Shown: positions 8,177 through 18,596, numbered from the stretch's first letter. The stretch: DNA of 64,000 bases from Leptospira wolffii serovar Khorat str. Khorat-H2 (GCF_000306115.2 NZ_AKWX02000020.1:372001-436000), one strand, 5' to 3'. Notes: generated by a model from the sequence alone, not told the origin. Program-made: numbers and translations.

Positions 8177-9790
8177 ATGCGTTCCACAATGATGGATTAC
8201 CCGTTAATCCTACCTTCCATTCTGAAAAGAGCTAAGGATGTACATCCTCATAAAGAAATCGTCACCAAATGGCATGATAACTCCATTCAAAGATATACTT
8301 ACGGAGAATTCTATAAGAGAACCGTCCGTCTGATGAACGCTTTGCGAAAGGCGGGCGTAAAACCGGGGGATGCGGTCGCGACATTCTGTCTGAATCATTC
8401 CGTGCATTTGGAGTTGTACTTCGCTATACCTTCCATACGAGCCGTACTCCATACCGTAAACGTTCGATTATTTCCCGAACAGCTAGTCTATATTATTAAC
8501 GAGGCCAAAGATAAATTTATTTTCGTCGATAAATCCTTGGCCCTCGCTTTGGAAAAGAATCTGGATCAAATTCGGAATGTGGAACGCTTCATCATCATAG
8601 ACGACAAGGAAAACATTCCCTTCCCGAATCTCCCGAACTCCATCTCTTACGAGGAATTCCTGAACACAGGAGACGATACCGAGAATTTCGTTCCAATCGA
8701 CGAATACGAAGCTGCAGGGATCTGCTATACATCCGGTACTACCGGAAATCCGAAAGGCGTGGTTTATTCTCATCGGTCTACATATCTACATTCCATGTCG
8801 ATTTGCATGGGGGATGCACTGGGATTAAGAGAGGCAGAGAATGTTCTTCCCGTCGTCCCTATGTTCCATGTAAATTCCTGGGGGATTCCATTCGCTTCCG
8901 TAATGACCGGTTGCAAGCTCGTCTTCCCCGGTAAGCATTTGCTCGGCGCAGCTTTGGCAGAATTGTTGGAAGCGGAGGAAATCACTCTCACCGCAGGAGT
9001 TCCTACTGTTTGGAATGTTCTCTACCAACACTTAAAGAAAAACAAATATGATCTTAAACTCCATACCATGGTGGTCGGGGGATCCGCAGCGCCGAAGGCT
9101 CTGATCCAGGGTTTCGAAAAGGATTTCGGTATCTCTATTCTCCACGCCTGGGGAATGACGGAAACTTCTCCTGTAGGAACGGTTTCTCACCTACGCGGAT
9201 CCATGAAGAATTGGAAGGACGAAGAACGTTATGCTTATCGGGCCAAGCAAGGAGTCCCCGTTCCAGGAGTAGAAATTCGTGCGGTAGACGACGACGGCAA
9301 AGACGTCCCGAAAGACGGAAAAACTCCGGGCGAACTTCTGGTTAGGGGTCCTTGGATCGCGGCATCCTATAAGAGCGGTGAATCGTCCGAATCATTCACA
9401 CCGGACGGTTGGTTTAGGACGGGCGACGTAGTGGTTCTGGACAATTTCGGTTATATGCAGATCACTGATCGCAAAAAGGATCTCATTAAAACTAGAGGAG
9501 AATGGATCTCCAGCGTGGATATGGAAAATCTAGTGATGGCCGACTCTGATGTGTTGGAAGCCGCTGTGATCGGAAGGAAGGATCCTGTAAGAGACGAGGC
9601 TCCTGTCGTCTTCGTCGTTCCTGTGGAAGGAAGACAAGTGGACGCGAAAAAGATTCACGACCATCTGAAGGAACATTTCGCTCATTGGCAATTGCCTAAG
9701 CTGGATGATATCCGGTCGGTTTCCGCGATTCCTAAGACAAGCGTCGGTAAATTCGATAAGAAAATACTTAGGAAACAATTAGAAGAATAG
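8177..9790 (+). CDS. AMP-binding acyl-CoA synthetase (long/medium-chain fatty acid type)
   Basis: An ANL-superfamily ligase that adenylates a fatty acid and transfers it to CoA. The P-loop-like motif [16 protein letters not shown], the A5-like [17 protein letters not shown] and the hinge [15 protein letters not shown] are all present, and the catalytic Lys lies in SVGKFDKK near the C-terminus. With ATG at 8177 the protein is 537 residues; GGAG stands seven bases upstream. An in-frame TTG at 8144 would add 11 residues ([10 protein letters not shown]) but has a weaker ribosome site. Leptospires live on long-chain fatty acids, so this may feed beta-oxidation; the exact chain length is not readable. 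Confidence 0.9.
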   Translation: MRSTMMDYPLILPSILKRAKDVHPHKEIVTKWHDNSIQRYTYGEFYKRTVRLMNALRKAGVKPGDAVATFCLNHSVHLELYFAIPSIRAVLHTVNVRLFPEQLVYIINEAKDKFIFVDKSLALALEKNLDQIRNVERFIIIDDKENIPFPNLPNSISYEEFLNTGDDTENFVPIDEYEAAGICYTSGTTGNPKGVVYSHRSTYLHSMSICMGDALGLREAENVLPVVPMFHVNSWGIPFASVMTGCKLVFPGKHLLGAALAELLEAEEITLTAGVPTVWNVLYQHLKKNKYDLKLHTMVVGGSAAPKALIQGFEKDFGISILHAWGMTETSPVGTVSHLRGSMKNWKDEERYAYRAKQGVPVPGVEIRAVDDDGKDVPKDGKTPGELLVRGPWIAASYKSGESSESFTPDGWFRTGDVVVLDNFGYMQITDRKKDLIKTRGEWISSVDMENLVMADSDVLEAAVIGRKDPVRDEAPVVFVVPVEGRQVDAKKIHDHLKEHFAHWQLPKLDDIRSVSAIPKTSVGKFDKKILRKQLEE

Positions 9791-9822
9791 ACCCTCGAGT
9801 CCGGCTTTCGATTCTTTGTATC

Positions 9823-11013
9823 GTGGATCAAAAGCATCGCGGACTGATTATCTTACTAGGGGCGCTCACTGCGATCGCCCCTTTTTCCATCGACATGTAT
9901 CTCCCAGGAATGAATTCGATTGCAAAAGACCTCGGCAGTCCCATTTCTCAGGTACAATATACGTTAACCAGCTTTTTTGCCGGGATTTCCTTCGGACAAT
10001 TGCTCTACGGACCGATCATTGATCGATTCGGCCGAAAGATTCCTTTGGTTTTCGGACTGCTTCTTTATATCACTAGCTCTTTGGCTTGCGGACTTTCTAA
10101 TTCCGTCGAATCTTTAATCGTTTTCCGATTTCTGCAATCTCTGGGCGCCTGCGCGGCGATGGTGGTACCTCGCGCAGTGGTTCGTGACGTTTTCTCTCCT
10201 CACGAAGGAGCCAAGGTATTCTCTCAAATTATTCTAGTGATGGGAATCGCGCCGGTTCTCGCTCCTAGTGCGGGAAGTTATTTGCTTCATTATGCAAATT
10301 GGAACTGGATCTTTTATAGCTTAACTGCGATTTCCTTTTTGATGCTCTTAAGCACAATCTTCTCCTTCCAAGATAATAAGGGTCCGGATAAATCTATTTC
10401 TTTGAAGATCGGCCCGGTGATCAAAGAGTATTTTGAAGTATTTTCCAATCCAGTTTTTAGGACTTATGTTTTAAGTTCCGGATTTTCCGCGGCTGTGATG
10501 TTCGCTTACATTGCGGGTTCTCCTTTCGTCTTCATGAGTTTAAACGGGCTTTCTCAGGAAGATTACGGAAAATTGTTCGGATTGAACGCATTCGGTCTAA
10601 TTCTATCCAGCCAGATCAATCGAATCCTTTTGAAGAAGTACGAGGGGGGAACGATCGTAAAATACGTAGGATATTCCTACCTGATCTTTTGCTCTTTACT
10701 GGTTCTATTCGAAATTCTTCATCTAGGATTTTTACCGATGCTCGTGCTGATCTTTCTTTTAGTCAGCGCATTCGGTCTTCTGGTTCCGAATGCATCGTCC
10801 ATAGCCATGGCTCCCTTTGCGAAGAATGCGGGAAGCGCTTCTGCCTTGATGGGAGCGTTGCAAATGGTCTTTGGGGCTTTGTCGACCGCGGCGGTCAGTA
10901 TTCTACACGACGGAACCGCTTATCCGATGATTCTTGTAATGGCGGTCTCAGGTATTTTGTCATTGGCCTGTCTATTCCTACTAGGAAAAAGACATACTGC
11001 AACCAAGCATTAA
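9823..11013 (+). CDS. Bcr/CflA-family MFS drug efflux transporter
   Basis: A 396-residue major facilitator with twelve hydrophobic segments, expected to exchange protons for drugs across the inner membrane. Family signs are APFSIDMYLPGMNSIA in helix 1, GQLLYGPIIDRFGRKIP (MFS motif A) in the loop after helix 2, and RFLQSLGACAAMVVPRAVVRD in helices 4-5. The start is GTG; no strong Shine-Dalgarno precedes it. It follows the acyl-CoA synthetase by 32 bp and is probably co-transcribed, though the two functions are not obviously linked. Confidence 0.9.
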   Translation: MDQKHRGLIILLGALTAIAPFSIDMYLPGMNSIAKDLGSPISQVQYTLTSFFAGISFGQLLYGPIIDRFGRKIPLVFGLLLYITSSLACGLSNSVESLIVFRFLQSLGACAAMVVPRAVVRDVFSPHEGAKVFSQIILVMGIAPVLAPSAGSYLLHYANWNWIFYSLTAISFLMLLSTIFSFQDNKGPDKSISLKIGPVIKEYFEVFSNPVFRTYVLSSGFSAAVMFAYIAGSPFVFMSLNGLSQEDYGKLFGLNAFGLILSSQINRILLKKYEGGTIVKYVGYSYLIFCSLLVLFEILHLGFLPMLVLIFLLVSAFGLLVPNASSIAMAPFAKNAGSASALMGALQMVFGALSTAAVSILHDGTAYPMILVMAVSGILSLACLFLLGKRHTATKH

Positions 11014-11056
11014 AGAAAAGGCGGCATTCCTTTTTAAGAAGAATGTGCCTATTACT

Positions 11057-11236
11057 TTAATTACGGTATTGATTTGCTTCGCTCAGGAGAATTACTTTCT
11101 CGGAGCGAGGTTCAAGCAGACTATCCGCGTAAGACTCCAACAACCTTCCCAATTTTTCTTTATGGGGGAAGTCCGGCCTAAAAGTTTCTAAATCCGGAAC
11201 TCGGTCCGCGATTTCGGAATTAGGTCGGGGATTCAC
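11057..11236 (-). CDS. Small hypothetical protein (59 aa)
   Basis: This short gene is easy to miss. From GTG at 11236 the minus strand reads 59 codons, beginning MNPRPNSEIADRV and ending SEANQYRN. GGAGG stands seven bases before the GTG. The product is acidic-basic mixed, with an amphipathic stretch (KLGRLLESYADSLLE), no signal peptide and no membrane segment. It lies downstream of lpxD on the same strand, 104 bp away. A TTGACA at 11289-11294 (minus) could belong to a separate promoter. I recognise no family; the strong ribosome site is the main support. Confidence 0.55.
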   Translation of the reverse strand: MNPRPNSEIADRVPDLETFRPDFPHKEKLGRLLESYADSLLEPRSEKVILLSEANQYRN

Positions 11237-11340
11237 AGTTGCGCCTCCGTGGATTTGGGATAACGAAGGCTCCCCCTCTCCCGAATTATGTCAACTCGGA
11301 AGAATGGGGACTTTCCGGTTTTTGACCCGGTTTTAGAGAA

Positions 11341-12393
11341 TCACTCCTCTACTGTGATTCCTAGCTTGGATTCTATTCCTTTGATTCTGCGGGCCCATTT
11401 CTGGAAGTTTACCACGTTTTTGATGTTTACCCTTAGTTTTTGGAATTCGGGGAAAGTCAGACCGTAATCCCAACCTACGTAAATATCCGCCTTAGGAAGA
11501 GTATTTCTTACGGAGGTCCCTCCTCCTACGATGGTTCCGCTTGGGATACCGATATGGTCGGCCACCCCACAGCCTCCTCCGATCGTTACATTATCTCCGA
11601 TCGTTGTGGAACCTGCGATTCCGGTATAACCGGCGATCACAACATTCTTTCCTAGAACGCAATTATGACCTATGTGAACTAGGTTATCGAATTTACATCC
11701 GTCGCCGATGATCGTGTTCTCCAAACCGCCCCTATCGATTGCGGAATTGGATCCCATCTCGACATCGTCTCCCACGATAACGGTTCCTACTTGCGGGATC
11801 TTATTGTGTTTTCCATTTGCGAATACGAATCTGAATCCGTCTCCACCGACAGTACAATTTCCGAAAGATCGAAATCGTTTTCCGATTAAAACGCCGTGAT
11901 GGATAACGTTATTCGGCCCTATATGAGAACCGGCGCCTATTCTCGCACCTCTTCCTATATGGACTCCGTCTTCCAAAATAGTGTCGTCACCGATCTCGGC
12001 CGATTCTCCTACGGAAACGAAATTACCCACGTAAACGTTCTTACCGATCTTTGCGGAAGGATGAACGAACGCACTATGTTCGATCTTACTCTCGAATTTA
12101 TGAGGAGGATAGATCAGATCCAAGACTTGAGCCAATACCAAATCCGGTTTGTCTACAATGAGACAAGGTATCTGCAATTCCTTGGCGAACTCAGCGGTGG
12201 TAAGAACGATACTGGACGCGGTATTCTTCGCATTGGATAGCATCTTTTTATTTGAGAGAAAGCTAATACTCTCTTTCTGCCCCGGATGGATCGGGCTGAC
12301 GGAATGAACGATAACTGATTTTGGATCGGTGCAATTTTCGATTTTAGCACCGGAAATTTTGGCTGCAAGTTCGTCTAGAGTGAATCTAGCCAT
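11341..12393 (-). CDS. lpxD: LpxD, UDP-3-O-acylglucosamine N-acyltransferase
   Basis: LpxD adds the N-linked hydroxyacyl chain to the lipid A precursor from acyl-ACP. The 350-residue protein has the N-terminal uridine-binding domain (ISFLSNKKM) and then a left-handed beta-helix of hexapeptide repeats from about residue 108 (VHPSAKIGKNVYVGNFVSVG) to 300. The catalytic His region reads NLVHIGHNC near residue 240. Leptospiral lipid A uses GlcN3N, so the acceptor may be the diamino sugar; that is pathway knowledge, not visible here. Multiple lpxD paralogues are known in Leptospira, so which one this is cannot be said. Confidence 0.92.
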   Translation of the reverse strand: MARFTLDELAAKISGAKIENCTDPKSVIVHSVSPIHPGQKESISFLSNKKMLSNAKNTASSIVLTTAEFAKELQIPCLIVDKPDLVLAQVLDLIYPPHKFESKIEHSAFVHPSAKIGKNVYVGNFVSVGESAEIGDDTILEDGVHIGRGARIGAGSHIGPNNVIHHGVLIGKRFRSFGNCTVGGDGFRFVFANGKHNKIPQVGTVIVGDDVEMGSNSAIDRGGLENTIIGDGCKFDNLVHIGHNCVLGKNVVIAGYTGIAGSTTIGDNVTIGGGCGVADHIGIPSGTIVGGGTSVRNTLPKADIYVGWDYGLTFPEFQKLRVNIKNVVNFQKWARRIKGIESKLGITVEE

Positions 12394-12743
12394 AAGAACC
12401 CTCTTATTCGGCTTTTATTTTCTAACCAGCTTAAGGAGAGTCTTCATTCGTATCCATCCCAAAATTTAGGGGGTAAGAGTCGATTTATCTCACTGAAACA
12501 AATGTACATCGTTCGTTAAAGGATTCATCCGCAGTACCGATCGCTTTATTCTGCTATGCGAACCGAAAAATACAAGGAAAGGATTACGACTTATATCCGA
12601 TCGCGTTTACCAAACTTAGGACCCCAAGAAGACATAAGTCTTATATACGCATCCTAATGAGACAAATATCCCGTTTGACGAATTCGCTTCCGAAAAAAAT
12701 CTGTAATCCATTAGAAATCGAATTCAGGAACCGAAACCCGCCT
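12394..12743. other. Intergenic region between lpxD and fnr
   Basis: This 350-bp stretch separates two divergent genes and must hold both promoters. I see no RNA gene, repeat or strong terminator. A 33-codon open frame at 12556-12657 has no ribosome binding site and is not called. The only promoter-like words are TTGACG near 12674 and TGTAAT about 21 bases later, which is too wide a spacing to assert. Confidence 0.5.
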
Positions 12744-13679
12744 ATGAAGCCCGTGAGAGAGCCGCAGATCAATATATTCAAGAAATCCAATCCGCTTAAG
12801 GCAAAGATTCTTAAAAATGAACGCCTGACCCCGGAACCAGGAAAAGGCAAAAGGCCTAAGAAAGAGGGTGAATCCCAGATTCATAGAATTATCGTCGCCA
12901 TCGACCATAGCCAGTATCCGTATTTGATCGGTCAATCTGGCGGTATCATTCCTCCGGGCGAAGATCCGGAAAAAAAAGCGAAAGGACTCGCGGATGCGGC
13001 TTATACCGTCCGCTTGTATTCCATCGCATCTCCTAGCTATTCCTTCGGAATGAAGGAAGATACGATCGAGTTCATCATCAAACGCGACAACGTTTACGAC
13101 GCGGAAGGAAATGTCCAATTCAAAGGCGTATGTTCCAATTACGTTTGCGATCTAAAAGAAGGCGACGAGATCAGCATGACCGGACCTTCCGGCAAAAAAT
13201 TCCTTCTTCCTAATACCGACTTTTCCGGAGATATCATGTTCCTCGCAACCGGAACAGGGATCGCTCCTTTCATCGGTATGAGCGAAGAGTTGCTCGAACA
13301 TAAGCTCGTCAATTTTACCGGAAAGATCACCATCGTTTACGGAGCTCCTTATTCCGACGAAATCGTAATGTTGGATTACATGAAGAATCTGGAAACCAAG
13401 TATCCGAACCAATTCAAATTGGTAACCGCAATTTCCCGTGAGGAAAACAATCCTTTCGACGGCGGCAGAATGTACATCTCCCATAGAGTGAGAATGTTGG
13501 AAGCCGAAGTGAAGAAGGTTCTTTCTTCCGGCGGACGTTTCTATATTTGCGGCGGACCGAAAGGTATGGAGAAAGGAGTTATCGAAGAGATCCAAAAGAT
13601 CGACGGTAATACCTCCACTTACGAAGAATACAAACACCATCTAGAAGGCGCCCATCAGCTTTTCGTAGAAACCTACTAA
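12744..13679 (+). CDS. fnr: Ferredoxin-NADP(+) reductase, plastid type
   Basis: A 311-residue FAD flavoprotein moving electrons between ferredoxin or flavodoxin and NADP(H). Motifs are [11 protein letters not shown] (FAD binding), [41 protein letters not shown] (NADP pyrophosphate loop) and [14 protein letters not shown], ending with the aromatic Tyr (LFVETY) that stacks on FAD in plastidic enzymes. I chose ATG 12744 because [17 protein letters not shown] matches the known Leptospira FNR N-terminus; an in-frame start at 12657 would add 29 residues unlike the family. A clear terminator follows. Confidence 0.93.
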   Translation: MKPVREPQINIFKKSNPLKAKILKNERLTPEPGKGKRPKKEGESQIHRIIVAIDHSQYPYLIGQSGGIIPPGEDPEKKAKGLADAAYTVRLYSIASPSYSFGMKEDTIEFIIKRDNVYDAEGNVQFKGVCSNYVCDLKEGDEISMTGPSGKKFLLPNTDFSGDIMFLATGTGIAPFIGMSEELLEHKLVNFTGKITIVYGAPYSDEIVMLDYMKNLETKYPNQFKLVTAISREENNPFDGGRMYISHRVRMLEAEVKKVLSSGGRFYICGGPKGMEKGVIEEIQKIDGNTSTYEEYKHHLEGAHQLFVETY

Positions 13680-13704
13680 AAGTTTTCCTAGGAACTTCTC
13701 TTAG

Positions 13705-13733
13705 AAAAGGCTCCCGATCGGGAGCCTTTTTTT
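13705..13733 (+). terminator. Rho-independent terminator after fnr
   Basis: AAAAGGCTCCC (13705-13715) and GGGAGCCTTTT (13720-13730) flank a GATC centre to make an uninterrupted hairpin, followed by TTT. It is one of the clearest terminators in the window and separates fnr from the PC4-like gene. Confidence 0.9.
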
Positions 13734-13797
13734 ATGGAAAACGGCTGGTAATTCCTAGCGGTCGAATATAGTTTCGTGCCGTTAAAGGAGGAAATCG

Positions 13798-14010
13798 ATG
13801 AGCGTGATCCGAGATATAGACAAAGGAAAAGGGGAAATCATCCGTGTGGAGATCTCCGAGTTCAAGGGAAACAAATATCTGAACCTAAGAGTTTGGTACA
13901 CGGACAGCGAAGGAGAATACAAACCCACTCAGAAAGGAATCGCAATCCCGGTCGGACTCTACCCGGAAGTGAAGGAAGCCGTTCTCGCCGCCGAACAGTT
14001 TCTCAGCTAA
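13798..14010 (+). CDS. PC4/p15-like transcriptional coactivator family protein
   Basis: A 70-residue protein matching the bacterial PC4 (YdbC-like) fold: [55 protein letters not shown] is the usual beta-strand and C-terminal helix order. The family binds single-stranded DNA, often as a dimer. GGAGG lies six bases before the ATG. The gene follows the fnr terminator. Its TAA shares bases with the convergent VWA-STAS stop (CTAA), leaving no space for a terminator. A nucleic-acid role is inferred from the family; its target is unknown. Confidence 0.8.
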   Translation: MSVIRDIDKGKGEIIRVEISEFKGNKYLNLRVWYTDSEGEYKPTQKGIAIPVGLYPEVKEAVLAAEQFLS

Positions 14011-15611
14011 AGCGCCTTATTTTCGATCCAAGTTTTTAATAAAGAACTAGCATCGTCTTCCGTTTCCGAGGATCGGATATGGGATTCTAGTCGAGTAATG
14101 GAGAATACCTTTTTAACCGAGGCCTTGAGATTACTGACTACCAACTCCCCTCCCCGTTTTCTGAGCCAACCTGCGATCTGGATTAACATACCGATCGCGG
14201 AAGAATCGATGTAGGAAGACTTGCCTAGATTGAAAATGATGTAGCGATAGCCTTCCCGCATTTTGGCTTGGATGGCGCTTTTAATCTCGGGACATTTATA
14301 CAAATCGATATCTTCCGTACTATGGAAAGTATAGATCTCGTCGTGATATTCCACTCCGTCGTCCGGAAAAGATTCCGTTGCACCGTACTGTAATTCGGAT
14401 GCGGAAGCCACAAGATGCTTTGCCGCGGTAGGAGAATTTTCCAAGATTCGATTCTTTAAGGAACTAACCCTAAATCCTAATGTTTGCAGAACTTCCGGAG
14501 CCAATTCTTCCTTTTCGTTGATTTCTTTAATCAATTCGTTTAAGAGCGAAACGGATTCGTCCGTATACCCTTCTTTCAAAAGGGTTCCCGCTTTTCGTAA
14601 ACCCTTGCCGGTACGAGCGATCGTCGATTCGACGACCACGTCCGCGTCTTCCTTATTGGAGTCGTCCGACCAATCCAGAGGAAGATCGAATGATTTTTGC
14701 TCGAGCTTGGCTCCGTCGGTTAATTCGTAATAACTTGCAGATATCTTAATGTTTTCCGGCAAGGCTTTCTTGGAGGGACGTAAATGAACCACTACGCTTT
14801 TTACGTCGTCGGCTCTCATATCTCCGACTTCCAGCACTAGATTCTTAACCCGGCCGGTTTCCTCCGGATCGGGCTCCGTGTAGGAAGAGATTTCCGATAC
14901 CAGATCCAAATAATCCATCCCTTGCGGAAGTTCTACTTTCAATTCTATGGATTGTGCGTAAAGAGTTCCTATATCTCCGAACTCTTTGAAGAATATATCT
15001 CCGGTCTCTTCGGGAGTTTCCACATAATAAAAATTGCCTCCTCCCGATTCCGCGATTTCTTTCAAAAGAATCTCGTTGAAATCGTTTCCGAAACCGATGA
15101 CGGTCGTGCTGATTCCTTTTTTATAAGCGTCCGCAGCGATTTGAATCAATTGAACAGGATCCTTGATCCCTAAAGTAGGATTTCCGTCCGTTAGAAGAAT
15201 GACTCTTTTGTACCCGTCCACTACGGGATGCAATTCCAAGGTTCTAAGTACATGCAACCAACCTCCGCTCAGATTGGTGGATGTTCCTACTTGGATGGAA
15301 TTCAATCGGTGGATTACGGAATTTTTTTCCGCCAGAGGAACCAACGGTTGTATAACCTGCACATCCTCCGCATAAGCTACCGCGGTTAAAAAATCTCGGC
15401 GCGTCAGCCAATTTACCATGGAAGCGGAGGCTTGCACTACCGCGTCCATCTTGTCCCCTTTCATGGACCAACTTCTATCCAAGGCCAATCCCAAGACTAG
15501 AGGTTGTCTTTGAGCGGCATTGGAAATAGTGGGAGAATTTAGACGAATAAGAAGGGTATTGGTTTTTGCTGAGGAACCGGCCGGTCTCTGGAGTTTGGCC
15601 GAAAGAATCAT
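14007..15611 (-). CDS. VWA-STAS fusion protein
   Basis: A 534-residue cytoplasmic protein joining two domains. Residues about 38-215 form a von Willebrand A domain with an intact metal site: DRSWS near residue 45, GTSTNL near 110 and LLTDGNP near 140. A helical linker follows. Residues about 415-530 form a STAS domain with [13 protein letters not shown], the segment that carries the phosphoacceptor Ser in anti-sigma antagonists such as SpoIIAA. No signal peptide is seen. The fusion suggests a metal-dependent binding module under serine-kinase or phosphatase control. No cognate kinase or PP2C phosphatase gene lies nearby. Confidence 0.85.
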   Translation of the reverse strand: MILSAKLQRPAGSSAKTNTLLIRLNSPTISNAAQRQPLVLGLALDRSWSMKGDKMDAVVQASASMVNWLTRRDFLTAVAYAEDVQVIQPLVPLAEKNSVIHRLNSIQVGTSTNLSGGWLHVLRTLELHPVVDGYKRVILLTDGNPTLGIKDPVQLIQIAADAYKKGISTTVIGFGNDFNEILLKEIAESGGGNFYYVETPEETGDIFFKEFGDIGTLYAQSIELKVELPQGMDYLDLVSEISSYTEPDPEETGRVKNLVLEVGDMRADDVKSVVVHLRPSKKALPENIKISASYYELTDGAKLEQKSFDLPLDWSDDSNKEDADVVVESTIARTGKGLRKAGTLLKEGYTDESVSLLNELIKEINEKEELAPEVLQTLGFRVSSLKNRILENSPTAAKHLVASASELQYGATESFPDDGVEYHDEIYTFHSTEDIDLYKCPEIKSAIQAKMREGYRYIIFNLGKSSYIDSSAIGMLIQIAGWLRKRGGELVVSNLKASVKKVFSITRLESHIRSSETEDDASSLLKTWIENKAL

Positions 15612-15685
15612 GCGCTAAAAAAAACCATTTGCATCCTTTCCTAGCAAGTAGAATTTAAAAGAAGATTCCGAAATCGAAACCGAAA

Positions 15686-16144
15686 ATGAGCGGATTTTTA
15701 ATAGAACCTTTACTTGCGGAATTTCTTGCCCGCTTTCAGGAAATTCGCAAGGAGAACGAGAATGAAATCCCCAGTTTCACGCGTATCTATAAAAACGGAG
15801 AATTGATTTGCGAAGCTATCAACTCGGTCGAGACTTCCGAGGATTCCTCTCTTCATAGCGAAGTGCTTGCCATCTCTAAAGCCAAGGAAATCGTAAAAGA
15901 ACGCTATTTGACGGACTGCGTTCTTCTCACAACCTTAGAGCCTTGTCTTATGTGCGGAGGTTCTATTCTACTCTCTCGAATCCCTAAAGTAGCATACCTG
16001 GTTCCCGCAAAGCCGGGCGAGGGTATCTCTTCTCTTTCTTTGGAAACGATCTATAGTCGGAATTTCTTTCCGGAACTCATTCTATTCCGATCCGAAGAGA
16101 CCAAACAAATCTTTAAAACTTTCTTCAAGGACAAGAGGAATTAA
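15686..16144 (+). CDS. tadA: TadA-like tRNA adenosine deaminase / nucleoside deaminase
   Basis: A 152-residue zinc deaminase of the CDA fold. TadA converts A34 of tRNA-Arg(ACG) to inosine. The zinc site is visible as HSE near residue 58 and PCLMCGG near residue 88. HSE replaces the common HAE, a small change that keeps the His ligand and catalytic Glu. The protein is slightly short and the tail ([12 protein letters not shown] onward) differs from typical TadA, so another nucleoside or guanine deaminase activity is possible. It is divergent from the VWA-STAS gene and precedes dnaX by 58 bp. Confidence 0.7.
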   Translation: MSGFLIEPLLAEFLARFQEIRKENENEIPSFTRIYKNGELICEAINSVETSEDSSLHSEVLAISKAKEIVKERYLTDCVLLTTLEPCLMCGGSILLSRIPKVAYLVPAKPGEGISSLSLETIYSRNFFPELILFRSEETKQIFKTFFKDKRN

Positions 16145-16165
16145 GCCAGCTTTTAGGCTTTTCCT
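16143..16165 (+). terminator. Weak terminator-like hairpin after tadA-like gene
   Basis: AAGCC (16143-16147) pairs with GGCTT (16156-16160) and is followed by TTCCTCCTTT. The stem is only five base pairs and overlaps the stop codon, so it may attenuate rather than end transcription into dnaX. Confidence 0.35.
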
Positions 16166-16202
16166 CCTTTATCCGTCCAGGCTATTTGGTAAAATAAGAA
16201 TT

Positions 16203-17651
16203 ATGGCCGGCAATCACGAAGTCTTATCCCGCAAATACCGCCCGCAAAGATTCAAAGATGTCATTCATCAGAATCTTGCTATCGGTGCCCTACAAAACGC
16301 GGTTAAATCCGGTAAGATCGGTCATGCATATATATTCTTCGGGCCTAGAGGAGTGGGTAAAACCACAATCGCTAGAATTTTCGCCAAACGGTTAAATTGC
16401 CAAAATCCAAAGGACAATGAGCCTTGCAACGAATGCGATTCTTGCACGGAGATCACTAAAGGAATTTCCGGAGACGTTCTGGAAATCGACGCTGCAAGCA
16501 ACCGAGGCATCGAGAACATTCGTGAGCTTAGAGACAACGTAAAGTTCACGCCGATGGGCGGAAAATACAAGGTGTACATCATAGACGAGGTACACATGTT
16601 GACCGATCAATCCTTCAACGCATTACTAAAAACTCTAGAAGAGCCTCCACCGCACGTAGTATTCGTTTTGGCCACGACCGAGTACCATAAGATTCCCGAG
16701 ACCATTCTCTCCCGTTGCCAAGACTTCATCTTTAAAAAGGTTCCTCTTTCCGTTCTACAGGATTACGCGGAGAATCTATGTAAGGAAGAAAATACAAAGT
16801 ATGATTCCGAAGGTCTGTTCTGGGTCGCAAAGAAGGGAGACGGATCCGTAAGAGATATGCTCTCTTTCATGGAGCAGGCCCTCGTATTTACGGACAATCG
16901 TATTTTAGGATCCGAGATCCGCAAGATGATCGGTTATCATGGAATCGATTTCCTTTCCGATTTCGTAAAGAGCCTTCTGATTCCGGAAAGCCAATCCAAG
17001 TCCCTCGAGATCATCGAGAACCTTTACCAAGAAGGCCAGGATATTTTTAAATTCTTATGGGATGCGATAGAATTTACCCACACTCTATGCATGATCAAAG
17101 ATTCGATAGCGGATTCCGAATCCGTAAACTATCCTAGAGAAGATTTAGTGAAGATGCGGAAAGAGTTCGAGTCGGTGGATCCGAATTCTTTAAACAAACT
17201 TTCCTTCCGTTTATTCGAACTCTTCGAAAAAGTAAAAACCCTACGTCTTAGAAATTCCTTCGAGATCAAAATCTTCATCGAGATTCAGATCAAGAAATTA
17301 GCGGACGATATGTCAAAGCCAAGCCTTTCCGGTCTGGTGGACAGAATCAACCAACTCATACTAACCATACAGGAACCCGATTCCGCGACGCCTTTAACCG
17401 CAGAGCCTGTAAAAAAAAATTCTGAACCGATAAAGCCTAAGGAAATTCCCATTTCATCCGCTCCGATTCCGGAGTCTAAATCGAGTATCGAAGAGCCTAA
17501 GCCTGCAAAAGAAATCATTTCCGGAATTTCCTCCTTGGATGCATTAGCGGCGGGAGCATCTTCCGAAGACGCAGAATGGGAAAAATCATTCAAAAACGAA
17601 TTTTTAGGTACGGACGTGGATCCTTCCAAGGTCCCCAAGCTTAAGGGATAG
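16203..17651 (+). CDS. dnaX: DNA polymerase III gamma/tau subunit
   Basis: The clamp-loader ATPase. The 482-residue product has GPRGVGKTT (Walker A) near residue 45, the zinc module CNECDSC, DEVHML (Walker B) near 127, [16 protein letters not shown] and the SRC sensor. The AAA+ and collar regions end near residue 375, followed by a flexible tail rich in Pro, Ser and Glu, and a C-terminal segment [10 protein letters not shown]. Full-length is much shorter than E. coli tau (643 residues). A run of nine A at 17411-17419 could produce a truncated gamma form (separate entry). ybaB and recR follow at once, the common dnaX-ybaB-recR order. Confidence 0.95.
   Translation: MAGNHEVLSRKYRPQRFKDVIHQNLAIGALQNAVKSGKIGHAYIFFGPRGVGKTTIARIFAKRLNCQNPKDNEPCNECDSCTEITKGISGDVLEIDAASNRGIENIRELRDNVKFTPMGGKYKVYIIDEVHMLTDQSFNALLKTLEEPPPHVVFVLATTEYHKIPETILSRCQDFIFKKVPLSVLQDYAENLCKEENTKYDSEGLFWVAKKGDGSVRDMLSFMEQALVFTDNRILGSEIRKMIGYHGIDFLSDFVKSLLIPESQSKSLEIIENLYQEGQDIFKFLWDAIEFTHTLCMIKDSIADSESVNYPREDLVKMRKEFESVDPNSLNKLSFRLFELFEKVKTLRLRNSFEIKIFIEIQIKKLADDMSKPSLSGLVDRINQLILTIQEPDSATPLTAEPVKKNSEPIKPKEIPISSAPIPESKSSIEEPKPAKEIISGISSLDALAAGASSEDAEWEKSFKNEFLGTDVDPSKVPKLKG
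17411..17425 (+). other. A9 slippage site in dnaX with immediate stops in both other frames
   Basis: Nine consecutive A (17411-17419) encode part of Val-Lys-Lys-Asn at residues 403-406. If one A is gained, or the ribosome steps back one base, the frame reads Val-Lys-Lys-Lys-Phe then TGA, a 407-residue product. If one A is lost it reads Lys-Lys-Ile-Leu-Asn-Arg then TAA. The tract sits at the boundary between the ATPase/collar region and the tail, as in the dnaX genes of E. coli and Thermus, which make gamma by frameshift or polymerase slippage. Confidence 0.6.
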
Positions 17652-17662
17652 GAGAAACTAGG

Positions 17663-18010
17663 ATGTTTGAGAATTTTAAGAATGCCTCCGAGATCTTTTC
17701 CAAAATGGGAGAGATGCGCGGTAAAATGGAAGACATCAAAAAGAGAATCTCCTCTTTGAAAGTAACCGGAGACGCCGGCGCAGGAATGGTCCAAGTCACC
17801 GCTACCGGAGACGGACTCGTGACAGATGTAAAAATCAATCGCGCATTATTCGATTCCGAAGACAATAAGATGTTGGAAGACTTGATTATCGCGGCGACCA
17901 ACGACGCGCTTAAAAAATCTAGGGAAGCCGCCGAGTATGAATTGAAAGCGGTTACCGGCGGGCTCGACTTTTCCCAAATATCGAAACTTTTCGGCGGTAA
18001 CATTGGCTGA
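17663..18010 (+). CDS. YbaB/EbfC family nucleoid-associated protein
   Basis: A 115-residue DNA-binding protein of the YbaB/EbfC family, which forms a tweezer-like dimer. [28 protein letters not shown] is the N-terminal helix, then [17 protein letters not shown] and [23 protein letters not shown], all family-typical. AGGA lies upstream of the ATG. It sits between dnaX and recR and overlaps recR by 8 bp. In Borrelia, the homologue EbfC regulates envelope genes; whether that applies here is unknown. Confidence 0.92.
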   Translation: MFENFKNASEIFSKMGEMRGKMEDIKKRISSLKVTGDAGAGMVQVTATGDGLVTDVKINRALFDSEDNKMLEDLIIAATNDALKKSREAAEYELKAVTGGLDFSQISKLFGGNIG

Positions 18011-18596
18011 GCATCTAATCGAAGGTATGGTAAGCGCCCTTTCCTCTCTTCCCGGAATCGGAAGAAAAAGCGCTTATAGAATCAGTTTTCATCTACTTCG
18101 TCAGGATCCTACGATTTTCAACGGATTCATTCGAAACCTTTCCGACGTAAAGAGCCGAATTCGTTTCTGTGAAAGATGCGGCGCTTATTCCGAACACGAA
18201 ATTTGCGATCTTTGTTCTTCCGATAGAAGGGATTCCCATACGGTTTGCGTGGTAGAGCAACCCGAAGACGTTTTCTTCATAGAGAATACCGGAGAATTCA
18301 AAGGCAGATACCACGTTCTGAATGGGGTCATTTCTCCTTTGGAAGGAATCGGTCCTCAGGATTTGCGAATCAGGGAATTATTGGATCGCTTGGGACCGGA
18401 GGAAATCCGAGAAGTTTTAGTTGCGACCAATCCCACTCTGGAAGGTGATGCGACTGCGGATTATCTTCACCATCAAATCAAGGACCCGAACGTTACCGTA
18501 TCCAGAATCGCGTATGGAATCACCGTCGGCGGTTCCATCGAGCTGGCCGACCAATATACTTTAGGAAGAGCGATCCGCTCCCGATTGAAACTCTAA
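18003..18596 (+). CDS. recR: RecR, recombination mediator protein
   Basis: RecR works with RecF/RecO to load RecA onto gapped DNA. The 197-residue protein has a helix-hairpin-helix [18 protein letters not shown] near residue 15, the four-Cys zinc finger ([16 protein letters not shown]) near 57, and a TOPRIM domain ([28 protein letters not shown]). The start is TTG at 18003, overlapping ybaB by 8 bp; the N-terminus [18 protein letters not shown] fits the family better than the later ATG. The TAA shares CTAA with the convergent barrel gene. recF is also in this window at 40.5 kb. Confidence 0.95.
   Translation: MAEHLIEGMVSALSSLPGIGRKSAYRISFHLLRQDPTIFNGFIRNLSDVKSRIRFCERCGAYSEHEICDLCSSDRRDSHTVCVVEQPEDVFFIENTGEFKGRYHVLNGVISPLEGIGPQDLRIRELLDRLGPEEIREVLVATNPTLEGDATADYLHHQIKDPNVTVSRIAYGITVGGSIELADQYTLGRAIRSRLKL

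Noticed and set aside
12556..12657. 33-codon frame between lpxD and fnr
   Set aside because: No ribosome site and no supporting context, although the peptide looks amphipathic.
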